A DNA stretch of 64,000 nucleotides from Calliopsis andreniformis (lineage: Eukaryota; Arthropoda; Insecta; Hymenoptera; Andrenidae). The stretch is from assembly GCF_051401765.1 (NCBI RefSeq), contig NW_027480593.1, forward strand, positions 620,001-684,000, read 5' to 3'. Positions 11,521 to 24,940 of this stretch are shown here, in pieces (positions within the stretch are counted from its first letter, which is position 1; each line of letters begins with the position of its first letter). A program made the translations under genes and the position numbers. Below the pieces are notes generated by a model. That model worked only from the letters and a program-made list of their open reading frames with translations, did not search any database and had not been told where the DNA came from.

Positions 11521-14500
11521 ATTCTATTGAGGATTGAGGATTGTCAACTGATTGTTGAGGACTGAGGCCTGAAGATTGAGGATTCAGGATTGAGGATTCA
11601 GAATTGAGGTTTGAAGACCGAGGATTGAGGATTGAAGAATGATTATTGAGGATTGAGGGTTGAGAATTGAGTATTGAGGATTGAGGAATGTAGATTGTGG
11701 ATTGGGTAATGAGGATTGAAGAATGAGTATTGAGGATTGAGGATTGAGGATTGAGGATTGAAGATTGAGTATTGAGGATTGAAGATTGAGGATTGAGGAC
11801 TGAGGATTGAGGATTCAGTATTGAGGATTGAGGATTGAGGATTAAAGATTGAGTATTGAGGATTGAAGATTGAGGATTGTGGATTGAAGATTGAGTATTG
11901 AGGATTGAAGATTTAGGATTGGGTATTGAGGATTGAGGATTGGGGATTAAGGATCTAGTATTGGAGATTGATTATTTAGGATTGAAGATAGAGGGTTGAG
12001 GATTGAGGATTGAGGATTGAGAATTGAGAATTGAGGATGAGGACTGAGGTTTGAGGATTGAGGATTGAGGATTGAGGATTGAGGATTGAAGATACAGTAT
12101 TGAGGATTGAAGATAGAGAATTGAGGATTGAGGATTGAACATTGAGGTCTGAGTGTTGAGGGTTGAGTGATGAGAATTGACGTTTGTGGATAGAGATTTG
12201 CAGATTCGAAGATTGCAGGTTGAGTATTGAGTATTGAAGACTGTGAATTGAGGATATTCTATTGAGGATTGATGATTGGCAACTGATTGTTGAGGACTGA
12301 GGGCTGAAGATTTAGGATTCAGGATTGAGGATTCAGAATTGAGGTTTGAGGACTGAGGATTGAGGATTGAAGATTGAGTATTGAGGATTGAGGATTGAGG
12401 ATTGAGGATTGGGGATTGAGGATTGAGTATTGAAGGTTGAGTATTGAGGATTGAAGATTGAGGATTGAGGACTGAGGATTGAGGATTGAGTATTGAGGAT
12501 TGAGGATTGAGGATTGAAGATTGAGTATTGAGGATTGAAGATTGAGTATTGTGGATTGAAGATTGAGTATTGAGGATTGAGGATTGAGTATTGATGACTG
12601 AGGATTGAAGATTGAGGATTGAGGATTGAGGATTAAAGAATGAGTATTGCGGATTGAAGATTGAGAATTGAGGATTGAGGATTGAACATTGAGGACTGAG
12701 TGTTGAGGGTTGAGTGATGAGAATTGATGTTTGTGGATAGAGATTTGAAGATTCCAGATTGAGTATTCTGTATTGAAAACTGTGAATTGAGGATATTCTA
12801 TTGAGGATTGAGGATTGTCACCTGATTGTTGAGGACTGAGGGCTGAAGATTGAGGATTCAGGATTGGGGATTCAGAATTGAGGTTTGAGGACTGAGGATT
12901 GAGGGCTGAGGATTGAAGATTGAGTATTGAAGATTGAGGATTGAGGATTGAGGATTGAGGATTTAGGATTGAGGATGAGAGCTGTGCGTTGAGGATTGAG
13001 GTTTGAGGACTGAGGACTGAGGATTGACGATTGAGAATTGAGGATTGAGGATTGACTATTGAGGTTTGAGGATTGGGTATTGAGGATTGTAGGATGAGGC
13101 TTGAGGATTGAGGATTGAGGATTGAGGATTGAAGATTGAGTATAGAGGTTTGAAGACTGACGATTGAGGGTTGAGGATTGAGGATTGAGGAATGAGTATT
13201 GAGGATTGATGATTGAGTATTGAGGATTGAAGATTGAGGATTGAGGATTGAGGATTGATTGAGGATTGAGGATTGAAGATTGAGGATTGGGGACTGAGTG
13301 TTGAGGGTTGAGTTATGAGAATTGATGTGTGTGGATAGAGGTTTAAAGATTGCAGATTGAGTATTGAGTATTGAAAACTGTGAATTGATGATATTCTATT
13401 GAGGATTGTGAATTGACAAATGATTGTTGAGGACTTAGGTCTGAAGATTGAGGATTCAGGATTGAGGAATCAGGATTAAAGTTTGAGGACTGAGGATTGA
13501 GGATTGAGGATTGAGGATTGAAGATTGAGTATTGAGGATTGAAGATTGAGGATTGTGGATTGAAGATTGAGTATTGAGGATTGAAGATTGAGGATTGAGG
13601 ATTGAGGATTGAGAATTGACGGTGAGGGCTGAGGGTTGAGGATTGAGGGTTGAGGACTGAGGACTGAGGATTGAGGATTGAGAATTGAGGATTGAGGATT
13701 GAGGATTGAGCATTGAAGATTGAGGATTGAGGATTGGTGATTAAAGATTGAGTATTGAGGATTGAAGATTGAGGATTGATGATTGAGGATTGAGGATTGA
13801 GGATTAAGGATTGAGGATTGAGGATTGAGTATTGAAATTTGAGGATTGATGATTGAGGATTGAGGATTGAGGATTGAGGATTGAGTATTGATGACTGAGG
13901 ATTGAAGATTGAGGATTGAGAATTGAGGATTAAAGATTGAGTATTGCGGATTGAAGATTGAGAATTGAGGATTGAGGATTGAACATTGAGGACTGAGTGT
14001 TGAGGGTTGAGTGATGAGAATTGATGAGAATTGATGAGAATTGATTTGAAGATTCCAGATTGAGTATTCCGTATTGAAAACTGTGAATTGAGGATATTCT
14101 ATTGAGGATTGAGGATTGTCACCTGATTGTTGAGGACTCAGCGCTGAAGATTGAGGATTCAGGATTGGGGATTCAGAATTGAGGTTTGAGGACTGAGGAT
14201 TGAGGACCGAGGAATGAAGATTGAGTATTGAGGATTGAATATTGAGGATTGAGGATTGAGGATTGAGGATTGAGGATGAGGGCTGATGTTTGAGGTTTGA
14301 GGTTTGAGTATTGAATCCTGAGAATTCAGGATATTCTATTGAGTATTGAGAATTGAGGGTTGATGGTTGAGTATTGAGGATTGAGGATTCAGGATTGAGG
14401 ATTGTGTATTGAGGATTGAGGATTGATGATTGAGGATTGAGGATTGATGATTGAGGATTGAGGATTGAGGATTGAGGACTGAAGATTGAGGATTGAGAAT

Positions 14501-16282
14501 TGAGGACTGAGGATTGAGGATTGAGGATTGAAGATTGAGGATTGGGTATTGAAGACTGAACATTGAGGATTGAGGATTGAGGATCGAGGATTGAGGATTG
14601 TGGATTGAAGATTGAATATTGATGATTGAAGATTGAGGATTGAGGATTGAGGGTTGTGGATTGAGGACGAGGACTGAGGGTTGAGTATTGATGTTTGAAG
14701 TCTGAGGGTTGAGGATTGAGGATTGAGAATTGGGGATTGAGGATTGAGGATTGAAGATTGAGGATTGGGTATCGAGGATTGAAGAATGAGGACTGAGGAT
14801 TGAGGATTGAGGATTGAGGATTGAAGATTGAGTATTGAGGATTGAAGATTGAGGATTGAGGATTGAGGATTGAGGATTGACGATTGAGGATTCAGGATTG
14901 AGGATTGAAGATTGAAGATTGAGGATTGAGGATTGATGATTAAAGATTGAGTATTGAGGATTGAAGATTGAGGATTGATGATTGAGGATTGAGGATTGAG
15001 GATTGAGGATTGGGTGTTGAAGATTGAGGATTGATGATTGAGGATTTAGGATTGAGGATTGAGGATTGAGTATTGAGGACTGAGGATTGAAGATTGAGGG
15101 TTGAGGATTGAGGATTAAAGATTGAGTATTGAGGATTGAAGATTGAGAATTGAGGATTGAGGTTTGAACATTGAGGTCTGAGTGTTGAGGGTTGAGTGAT
15201 GAGAATTGATGTTTGTGGCTAGAGATTTGAAGATTCCAGATTGAGTATTCCGTATTGAAAACTGTGAATTGAGGATATTCTATTGAGGATTGAGGATTGT
15301 CACCTGATTGTTGAGGACTCAGCGCTGAAGATTTAGGATTCAGGATTGGGGATTCAGAATTGAGGTTTGAGGACTGAGGATTGAGGACCGAGGAATGAAG
15401 ATTGAGTATTGAGGATTGAATATTGAGGATTGAGGATTGAGGATTGAGGATTGAGGATGAGGGCTGATGTTTGAGGTTTGAGGTTTGAGTATTGAATCCT
15501 GAGAATTCAGGATATTCTATTGAGTATTGAGAATTGAGGGTTGATGGTTGAGTATTGAGGATTGAGGATTCAGGATTGAGGATTGTGTATTGAGGATTGA
15601 GGATTGATGATTGAGGATTGAGGATTGATGATTGAGGATTGAGGATTGAGGATTGAGGACTGAAGATTGAGGATTGAGAATTGAGGACTGAGGATTGAGG
15701 ATTGAGGATTGAAGATTGAGGATTGGGTATTGAAGATTGAACATTGAGGATTGAGGATTGAGGATCGAGGATTGAGGATTGTGGATTGAAGATTGAATAT
15801 TGATGATTGAAGATTGAGGATTGAGGATTGAGGGTTGTGGATTGAGGACGAGGACTGAGGGTTGAGTATTGATGTTTGAAGTCTGAGGGTTGAGGATTGA
15901 GGATTGAGAATTGGGGATTGAGGATTGAGGATTGAAGATTGAGGATTGGGTATCGAGGATTGAAGAATGAGGACTGAGGATTGAGGATTGAGGATTGAGG
16001 ATTGAAGATTGAGTATTGAGGATTGAAGATTGAGGATTGAGGATTGAGGATTGAGGATAGACGATTGAGGATTCAGGATTGAGGATTGAAGATTGAAGAT
16101 TGAGGATTGAGGATTGATGATTAAAGATTGAGTATTGAGGATTGAAGATTGAGAATTGAGGATTGAGGATTGAACATTGAGGACTGAGTGTTGAGGGTTC
16201 AGTGATGAGAATTGATGTTTGTGGATAGAGGTTTGAAGATTGCGGATTCAGTATTGAGTATTGAAAACTGTGAATTGAGGAT
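11521..16282 (+). repeat. Region A higher-order repeat unit A3 (4,762 bp), the most complete unit
   Basis: Landmark order is D 11521, E 12256, F 12795, G 13393, H 14096, I 14333, H 15277, I 15514. G and the first H-I pair match unit A2 at 4,776 bases. The second H-I pair and the following D match at 4,762 bases. E-F is 539 here, against 887 in A1 and 936 in A4, so a block of about 350-400 bases between E and F has been lost near 12580. The triplicated 10-mer at 14016-14045 ties it to A2. Confidence 0.88.
14016..14045 (+). repeat. Triplicated 10-mer GAGAATTGAT, second copy
   Basis: Same event as at 9240-9269, at an offset of exactly 4,776 bases. It is a shared derived mark showing that the G-H part of units A2 and A3 copied from one ancestor after the triplication arose. 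Confidence 0.93.
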
Positions 16283-19000
16283 ATTCTATTGAGGATTGAG
16301 GATTGTCAACTGATTGTTGAGGACTGAGGCCTGAAGATTGAGGATTCAGGATTGAGGATTCAGAATTGAGGTTTGAAGACCGAGGATTGAGGATTGAAGA
16401 ATGATTATTGAGGATTGAGGGTTGAGAATTGAGTATTGAGGATTGAGGAATGTAGATTGTGGATTGGGTAATGAGGATTGAAGAATGAGTATTGAGGATT
16501 GAGGATTGAGGATTGAGGATTGAAGATTGAGTATTGAGGATTGAAGATTGAGGATTGAGGACTGAGGATTGAGGATTCAGTATTGAGGATTGAGGATTGA
16601 GGATTAAAGATTGAGTATTGAGGATTGAAGATTGAGGATTGTGGATTGAAGATTGAGTATTGAGGATTGAAGATTTAGGATTGGGTATTGAGGATTGAGG
16701 ATTGGGGATTGAGGATCTAGTATTGGAGATTGATTATTTAGGATTGAAGATAGAGGGTTGAGGATTGAGGATTGAGGATTGAGAATTGAGAATTGAGGAT
16801 GAGGACTGAGGTTTGAGGATTGAGGATTGAGGATTGAGGATTGAGGATTGAAGATACAGTATTGAGGATTGAAGATAGAGAATTGAGGATTGAGGATTGA
16901 ACATTGAGGTCTGAGTGTTGAGGGTTGAGTGATGAGAATTGACGTTTGTGGATAGAGATTTGCAGATTCGAAGATTGCAGGTTGAGTATTGAGTATTGAA
17001 GACTGTGAATTGAGGATATTCTATTGAGGATTGATGATTGGCAACTGATTGTTGAGGACTGAGGGCTGAAGATTTAGGATTCAGGATTGAGGATTCAGAA
17101 TTGAGGTTTGAGGACTGAGGATTGAGGATTGAAGATTGAGTATTGAGGATTGAGGATTGAGGATTGAGGATTGGGGATTGAGGATTGAGTATTGAAGGTT
17201 GAGTATTGAGGATTGAAGATTGAGGATTGAGGACTGAGGATTGAGGATTGAGGATTGAAGATTGAGTATTGAGGATTGAAGATTGAGTATTGTGGATTGA
17301 AGATTGAGTATTGAGGATTGCAGATTGAGGATTGAGAATTGAGGATTGAGAATTGACGATGAGGGCTGAGGGTTGAGGATTGAGGTTTGAGGACTGAGGA
17401 CTGAGGATTGAGGATTGAGAATGGGGATTGAGGATTGAAGATTTAGGATTGAAGGCTGAGGATTGGGTATTGAGGATTGAACATTGAGGATTGAGGATTG
17501 AGTATCGAGGATTGAGGATTGAGGATTGAAGATTGAATATTGATGATTGTAGATTGAGGATTGAGGATTGAAGATTGAGGATTGAGGATTGATGATTAAA
17601 GATTGAGTATTGAGGATTGAAGATTGAGGATTGATGATTGAGGATTGAGGATTGAGGATTGAGGATTGAGGATTGAGGATTGAGTATTGAAGATTGAGGA
17701 TTGATGATTGAGGATTGAGGATTGAGGATTGAGGATTGAGGATTGAGTATTGATGACTGAGGATTGAAGATTGAGGATTGAGGATTGAGGATTAAAGAAT
17801 GAGTATTGCGGATTGAAGATTGAGAATTGAGGATTGAGGATTGAACATTGAGGACTGAGTGTTGAGGGTTGAGTGATGAGAATTGATGTTTGTGGATAGA
17901 GATTTGAAGATTCCAGATTGAGTATTCTGTATTGAAAACTGTGAATTGAGGATATTCTATTGAGGATTGAGGATTGTCACCTGATTGTTGAGGACTGAGG
18001 GCTGAAGATTGAGGATTCAGGATTGGGGATTCAGAATTGAGGTTTGAGGACTGAGGATTGAGGGCTGAGGATTGAAGATTGAGTATTGAAGATTGAGGAT
18101 TGAGGATTGAGGATTGAGGATTTAGGATTGAGGATGAGAGCTGTGCGTTGAGGATTGAGGTTTGAGGACTGAGGACTGAGGATTGACGATTGAGAATTGA
18201 GGATTGAGGATTGACTATTGAAGATTGAGGATTGGGTATTGAGGATTGTAGGATGAGGCTTGAGGATTGAGGATTGAGGATTGAGGATTGAAGATTGAGT
18301 ATAGAGGTTTGAAGACTGACGATTGAGGGTTGAGGATTGAAGATTGAGGAATGAGTATTGAGGATTGATGATTGAGTATTGAGGATTGAAGATTGAGGAT
18401 TGAGGATTGAGGATTGATTGAGGATTGAGGATTGAAGATTGAGGATTGGGGACTGAGTGTTGAGGGTTGAGTTATGAGAATTGATGTGTGTGGATAGAGG
18501 TTTAAAGATTGCAGATTGAGTATTGAGTATTGAAAACTGTGAATTGATGATATTCTATTGAGGATTGTGAATTGACAAATGATTGTTGAGGACTTAGGTC
18601 TGAAGATTGAGGATTCAGGATTGAGGAATCAGGATTGAGGTTTGAGGACTGAGGATTGAGGATTGAGGATTGAGGATTGAAGATTGAGTATTGAGGATTG
18701 AAGATTGAGGATTGTGGATTGAAGATTGAGTATTGAGGATTGAAGATTGAGGATTGAGGATTGAGGATTGAGAATTGACGGTGAGGGCTGAGGGTTGAGG
18801 ATTGAGGGTTGAGGACTGAGGACTGAGGATTGAGGATTAAGAATTGAGGATTGGGGATTGAGGATTGAGCATTGAAGATTGAGGATTGAGGATTGGTGAT
18901 TAAAGATTGAGTATTGAGGATTGAACATTGAGGATTGATGATTGAGGATTGAGGATTGAGGATTAAGGATTGAGGATTGAGGATTGAGTATTGAAATTTG
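16283..19000 (+). repeat. Region A higher-order repeat unit A4, truncated after G
   Basis: Landmark order is D 16283, E 17018, F 17954, G 18552. D-E (735) and F-G (598) match A1 and A3. No H follows: the array passes instead into a J-type module near 19000, so the unit is a partial HOR. The G-specific slip GATTGATTGAGG is at 18412, 140 bases before the landmark, as in every other G module. Confidence 0.82.
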
Positions 19001-20122
19001 AGGATTGATGATTGAGGATTGAGGATTGAGGATTGAGGATTGAGTATTGATGACTGAGGATTGATGATTGAGTATTGAGGATTGAAGATTGAGGATTGAG
19101 GATTGAGGATTGAGGATTGAGGATTGAGGATTGAGGATTGAGGATTGAAGATTGAGGATTGGGGACTGAGTGTTGAGGGTTGAGTTATGAGAATTGATGT
19201 TTGTGGATAGAGGTTTAAAGATAGCAGATTGAGTATTGAGTATTGAAAACTGTGAATTGATGATATTCTATTGAGGATTGTGAATTGACAACTGATTGTT
19301 GAGGACTTAGGTCTGAAGATTGAGGATTCAGGATTGAGGATTCAGGATTGAGGTTTGAGGACTGAGGATTGAGGATTGAGGATTGAGGATTGAGGATTGA
19401 GGATTGAGCATTGAGGATTGAGGATTGAGGATTGAGGATTGACGATTGAGGATTGGGTATTGCGAAGTGAACGTTGAGGATTGAGGATTGAGTATTGAGG
19501 ATTGAGGATTGAGGATTGAAGATTGAGTATTGAGGATTGAAGATTGAGGATTGTGGATTGAAGATTGAGTATTGAGGATTGAAGATTGAGGATTGAGGAT
19601 TGAGGATTGAGTATTGACGATGAGGGCTGCGGGTTGAGGGTTGAGGTTTGAGGACTGAGGACTGCGGATTGAGGATTGAGAATTGAGGATTGAGGATTGA
19701 GGATTGAGGATTGAAGATTGAGGATTGGGTATTGATTATTGAACATTGAGGATTGAGGATTGGGGATCGAGGATTGAGGGTTGAGGATTGAAGATTGAAT
19801 ATTGATGATTGAAGATTGAGGATTGAGGACTGAGGGTTGTGGATTGAGGACGAGGACTGAGGGTTGATTATTGATGTTTGAGGTCAGAAGATTGAGGACT
19901 GAGGATTGAGAATTGAGGATTGAGTATTGAGGATTGAAGATTGAGGATTGGGTATTGAGGATTGAAGAGTGAGGACTGAGGATTTAGGATTGAGGATCGA
20001 GGATTGAAGATTGAGTATTGAGGATTGAATATTGAGGATTGAGGATTGAGGATCGAGGATTGAGGATTGAGGATTCAGGATTGAGGATTGAGGATTGAAG
20101 ATTGAGGATTGAGGATTGATGA
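19000..20122 (+). repeat. J-type module joining unit A4 to the distant P copy
   Basis: The class 1 landmark at 19265 has GATGATATTC, GACAACTG and GACTTAGGTCTG, the J combination otherwise seen only in region B (27376, 28698, 30124, 33350, 34021). After about 19820 the sequence resembles 1080-1358 with many differences, then becomes nearly identical to it from 20123. No gene is present. Confidence 0.7.
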
Positions 20123-20965
20123 TTAAAGATTGAGTGTTGAGGATTGAAGACTGAGCATTGATGATTGAGGATTGAGGATTGAGGATTGAGGATTGAGGAT
20201 TGAGTATTGAAGGTTGAGGATTGATGATTGAGGATTGAGGATTGAGGATTGAGGATTGAGTATTGAGGACTGAGGATTGAAGATTGAGGATTGAGGATTG
20301 AGGATTAAAGAGTGAGTATTGAGGATTGAAGATTGAGAATTGAGGATTGAGGATTGAACATTGAGGACTGAGTGTTGAGGGTTGAGGGATGAGAATTGAT
20401 GTTTGTGGATAGAGATTTGAAGATTGCAGATTGAGTATTGTGTATTGAAAACTGTGAATTGAAGATATTCTATTGAGGATTGAGGATTGTCACCTGATTG
20501 TTGAGGACTGAGGGCTGATGATTGAGGATTCAGGATTGAGGATACAGAATTGAGGTTTGAGGACTGAGGATTGAGGATTGAGGATTGAAGATTGAGTATT
20601 GAGGATTGAAGATTGAGGATTGAGGATTGAGGACTGAGGATTGAGGATGAGGGCTGAGTGTTGAGGATTGAGTATTGAGGATTGAGGATTGACGATTGAG
20701 GATTGAGGATTGAGGATTGAGTGTTGAGGATTGAGGACAGGGACTGACGGTTGAGGATTGAGGTTTGAGGGTTGAGGTTTGAGGTTTGAGGACTGAGGAC
20801 TGAGGATTGAGGATTGAGAATTGAGGATTGAGGATTGAGGATTGAGGATTGACGATTGAGGATTGGGAATTGAGTATTGAGCATTGAGGATTGAGGATTG
20901 AGGATCCAGGATTGAGGGTTGAGGATTGAAGATTCAATATTGATGATTGAAGATTGAGGATTGAA
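20123..20965 (+). repeat. Near-identical copy of 1358-2200
   Basis: Second member of the 18,765-base paralogous pair. Landmark 20467 and marks at 20737 and 20906 align with the first copy without a gap. The match ends abruptly near 20960, where the sequence jumps into the upstream flank of an E module (GAGAATTGAGAATTGAGG). The junction is therefore chimeric within the heptamer array. Confidence 0.85.
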
Positions 20966-21640
20966 GATTGAGGGTTGAGGATTGAGGATTGAGGATTGAG
21001 AATTGAGAATTGAGGATGAGGACTGAGGTTTGAGGATTGAGGATTGAGGATTGAGGATTGAGGATTGAAGATACAGTATTGAGGATTGAAGATAGAGAAT
21101 TGAGGATTGAGGATTGAACATTGAGGTCTGAGTGTTGAGGGTTGAGTGATGAGAATTGACGTTTGTGGATAGAGATTTGCAGATTCGAAGATTGCAGGTT
21201 GAGTATTGAGTATTGAAGACTGTGAATTGAGGATATTCTATTGAGGATTGATGATTGGCAACTGATTGTTGAGGACTGAGGGCTGAAGATTTAGGATTCA
21301 GGATTGAGGATTCAGAATTGAGGATTGAGGATTGGGGATTGAGGATTGAGTATTGAAGGTTGAGTATTGAGGATTGAAGATAGAGAATTGAGGATTGAGG
21401 ATTGAACATTGAGGTCTGAGTGTTGAGGGTTGAGTGATGAGAATTGACGTTTGTGGATAGAGATTTGCAGATTCAAAGATTGCAGGTTGAGTATTGAGTA
21501 TTGAAGACTGTGAATTGAGGATATTCTATTGAGGATTGATGATTGGCAACTGATTGTTGAGGACTGAGGGCTGAAGGTTTAGGATTCAGGATTGAGGATT
21601 CAGAATTGAGGTTTGAGGACTGAGGATTGAGGATTGAAGA
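20966..21640 (+). repeat. Tandem E modules, 288-bp duplication
   Basis: Two E landmarks at 21235 and 21523 lie 288 bases apart, both with GAAGACTGTG and GGCAACTG. Each is preceded by GATAGAGAATTGAGG. In other units E is single, and the next landmark lies 540-960 bases away. This looks like a local tandem duplication at the chimeric junction. Confidence 0.8.
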
Positions 21641-23560
21641 TTGAGTATTGAGGATTGAGGATTGAGGATTGAGGATTGGGGATTGAGGATTGAGTATTGA
21701 AGGTTGAGTATTGAGGATTGAAGATTGAGTATTGAGAATTGAGGATTGAGGATTGACTATTGAAGATTGAGGATTGGGTATTGAGGATTGTAGGATGAGG
21801 CTTGAGGATTGAGGATTGAGGATTGAGGATTGAAGATTGAGTATAGAGGTTTGAAGACTGACGATTGAGGGTTGAGGATTGAGGATTGAGGAATGAGTAT
21901 TGAGGATTGATGATTGAGTATTGAGGATTGAAGATTGAGGATTGAGGATTCAGGATTGATTGAGGATTGAGGATTGAAGATTGAGGATTGGGGACTGAGT
22001 GTTGAGGGTTGAGTTATGAGAATTGATGTGTGTGGATAGAGGTTTAAAGATTGCAGATTGAGTATTGAGTATTGAAAACTGTGAATTGATGATATTCTAT
22101 TGAGGATTGTGAATTGACAAATGATTGTTGAGGACTTAGGTCTGAAGATTGAGGATTCAGGATTGAGGAATCAGGATTGAGGTTTGAGGACTGAGGATTG
22201 AGGATTGAGGATTGAGGATTGAAGATTGAGTATTGAGGATTGAAGATTGAGGATTGTGGATTGAAGATTGAGTATTGAGGATTGAAGATTGAGGATTGAG
22301 GATTGAGGATTGAGAATTGACGGTGAGGGCTGAGGGTTGAGGATTGAGGGTTGAGGACTGAGGACTGAGGATTGAGGATTGAGAATTGGGGATTGAGGAT
22401 TGAGGATTGAGCATTGAAGATTGAGGATTGAGGATTGGTGATTAAAGATTGAGTATTGAGGATTGAAGACTGAGGATTGATGATTGAGGATTGAGGATTG
22501 AGGATTAAGGATTGAGGATTGAGGATTGAGTATTGAAATTTGAGGATTGATGATTGAGGATTAAGGATTGAGGATTGAGGATTGAGTATTGATGACTGAG
22601 GATTGAAGATTGAGGATTGAGAATTGAGGATTAAAGATTGAGTATTGCGGATTGAAGATTGAGAATTGAGGATTGAGGATTGAACATTGAGGACTGAGTG
22701 TTGAGAGTTGAGTGATGAGAATTGATGTTTGTGGCTAGAGATTTGAAGATTCCAGATTGAGTATTCCGTATTGAAAACTGTGAATTGAGGATATTCTATT
22801 GAGGATTGAGGATTGTCACCTGATTGTTGAGGACTCAGCGCTGAAGATTGAGGATTCAGGATTGGGGATTCAGAATTGAGGTTTGAGGACTGAGGATTGA
22901 GGACCGAGGAATGAAGATTGAGTATTGAGGATTGAATATTGAGGATTGAGGATTGAGGATTGAGGATTGAGGATGAGGGCTGATGTTTGAGGTTTGAGGT
23001 TTGAGTATTGAATCCTGAGAATTCAGGATATTCTATTGAGTATTGAGAATTGAGTGTTGATGGTTGAGTATTGAGGATTGAGGATTCAGGATTGAGGATT
23101 GTGTATTGAGGATTGAGGATTGATGATTGAGGATTGAGGATTGATGATTGAGGATTGAGGATTGAGGATTGAGGACTGAAGATTGAGGATTGAGAATTGA
23201 GGACTGAGGATTGAGGATTGAGGATTGAAGATTGAGGATTGGGTATTGAAGATTGAACATTGAGGATTGAGGATTGAGGATCGAGGATTGAGGATTGTGG
23301 ATTGAAGATTGAATATTGATGATTGAAGATTGAGGATTGAGGATTGAGGGTTGTGGATTGAGGACGAGGACTGAGGGTTGAGTATTGATGTTTGAAGTCT
23401 GAGGGTTGAGGATTGAGGATTGAGAATTGGGGATTGAGGATTGAGGATTGATGATTGAGGATTGGGTATCGAGGATTGAAGAATGAGGACTGAGGATTGA
23501 GGATTGAGGATTGATGATTGAAGATTGAGTATTGAGGATTGAAGATTGAGGATTGAGGAT
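21641..23560 (+). repeat. Region A partial unit A5 (G-H-I)
   Basis: G 22094, H 22793 and I 23030 keep the canonical spacings 699 and 237. The D and F modules are absent. The 699 value shows that this copy lacks the 10-mer triplication, so it resembles A1 rather than A2 or A3 at that site. It is the last clear region A unit. Confidence 0.8.
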
Positions 23561-24940
23561 CGAGGATTGAGGATTGACGATTGAGGATTCAGGATTGAGG
23601 ATTGAAGATTGAAGATTGAGGATTGAGGATTGATGATTAAAGATTGAGTATTGAGGATTGAAGATTGAGGATTGATGATTGAGGATTGAGGATTGGGGAT
23701 TGAGGATTGAGGATTGAGGATTGGGTGTTGAAGATTGAGGATTGATGATTGAGGATTGAGGATTGAGGATTGAGGATTGAGTATTGAGGACTGAGGATTG
23801 AAGATTGAGGGTTGAGGATTGAGGATTAAAGATTGAGTATTGAGGATTGAAGATTGAGAATTGAGGATTGAGGTTTGAACATTGAGGTCTGAGTGTTGAG
23901 GGTTGAGTGATGAGAATTGATGTTTGTGGATAGAGATTTGAAGATTGCAGATTGAGAATTGTGTATTGAAAACTGTGAATTGAGGATATTCTATTGAGGA
24001 TTGAGGATTGTCACCTGACTGTTGAGGACTGAGGGCTGAAGATTGAGGCTTCAGGATTGAGGATTCAGAATTGAGGTTTGAGGTCTGAGGATTGAGGTTT
24101 GAGGATTGAAGATTGTGTATTGAGGATTGAAGATTGAGGATTGAGGATTGAGGATTGAGGATTGAGGATTGAGGATTGAGGATGAGGGCTGAGGGTTCAG
24201 TATTGATGTTTGAGGTCTGGGGATTGAGTATTGAGGATTGAAGATTGAGGATTGAGGATTGAGGATTGAGGATTGACGATTGAGGATTCAGGATTGAGGA
24301 TTGAAGATTGAAGATTGAGGATTGAGGATTGATGATTAAAGATTGAGTATTGAGGATTGAAGATTGAGGATTGATGATTGAGGATTGAGGATTGGGGATT
24401 GAGGATTGAGGATTGAGGATTGGGTGTTGAAGATTGAGGATTGATGATTGAGGATTGAGGATTGAGGATTGAGGATTGAGTATTGAGGACTGAGGATTGA
24501 AGATTGAGGGTTGAGGATTGAGGATTAAAGATTGAGTATTGAGGATTGAAGATTGAGAATTGAGGATTGAGGTTTGAACATTGAGGTCTGAGTGTTGAGG
24601 GTTGAGTGATGAGAATTGATGTTTGTGGATAGAGATTTGAAGATTGCAGATTGAGTATTGTGTATTGAAAACTGTGAATTGAGGATATTCTATTGAGGAT
24701 TGAGGATTGTCACCTGACTGTTGAGGACTGAGGGCTGAAGATTGAGGCTTCAGGATTGAGGATTCAGAATTGAGGTTAGAGGTCTGAGGATTGAGGTTTG
24801 AGGATTGAAGATTGTGTATTGAGGATTGAAGATTGAGGATTGAGGATTGAGGATTGAGGATTGAGGATTGAGGATTGAGGATGAGGGCTGAGGGTTCAGT
24901 ATTGATGTTTGAGGTCTGGGGATTGAGGATTGAGGATTGA
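23560..24940 (+). repeat. Tandem K modules, 699-bp period
   Basis: Landmarks 23988 and 24687 are 699 bases apart, both with GTGTATTG upstream and GTCACCTGACTG and GGCTTCAGG downstream. A third copy lies at 35263-35903 (landmark 35474, 10,787 bases from the second). The period is one base short of 100 heptamers, consistent with one six-base unit per copy. Confidence 0.8.

Noticed and set aside
20123..21409. Single 428-codon open frame as a genuine gene
   Set aside because: It spans the chimeric junction near 20960 and is open only because both sides are the same heptamer in compatible frames.
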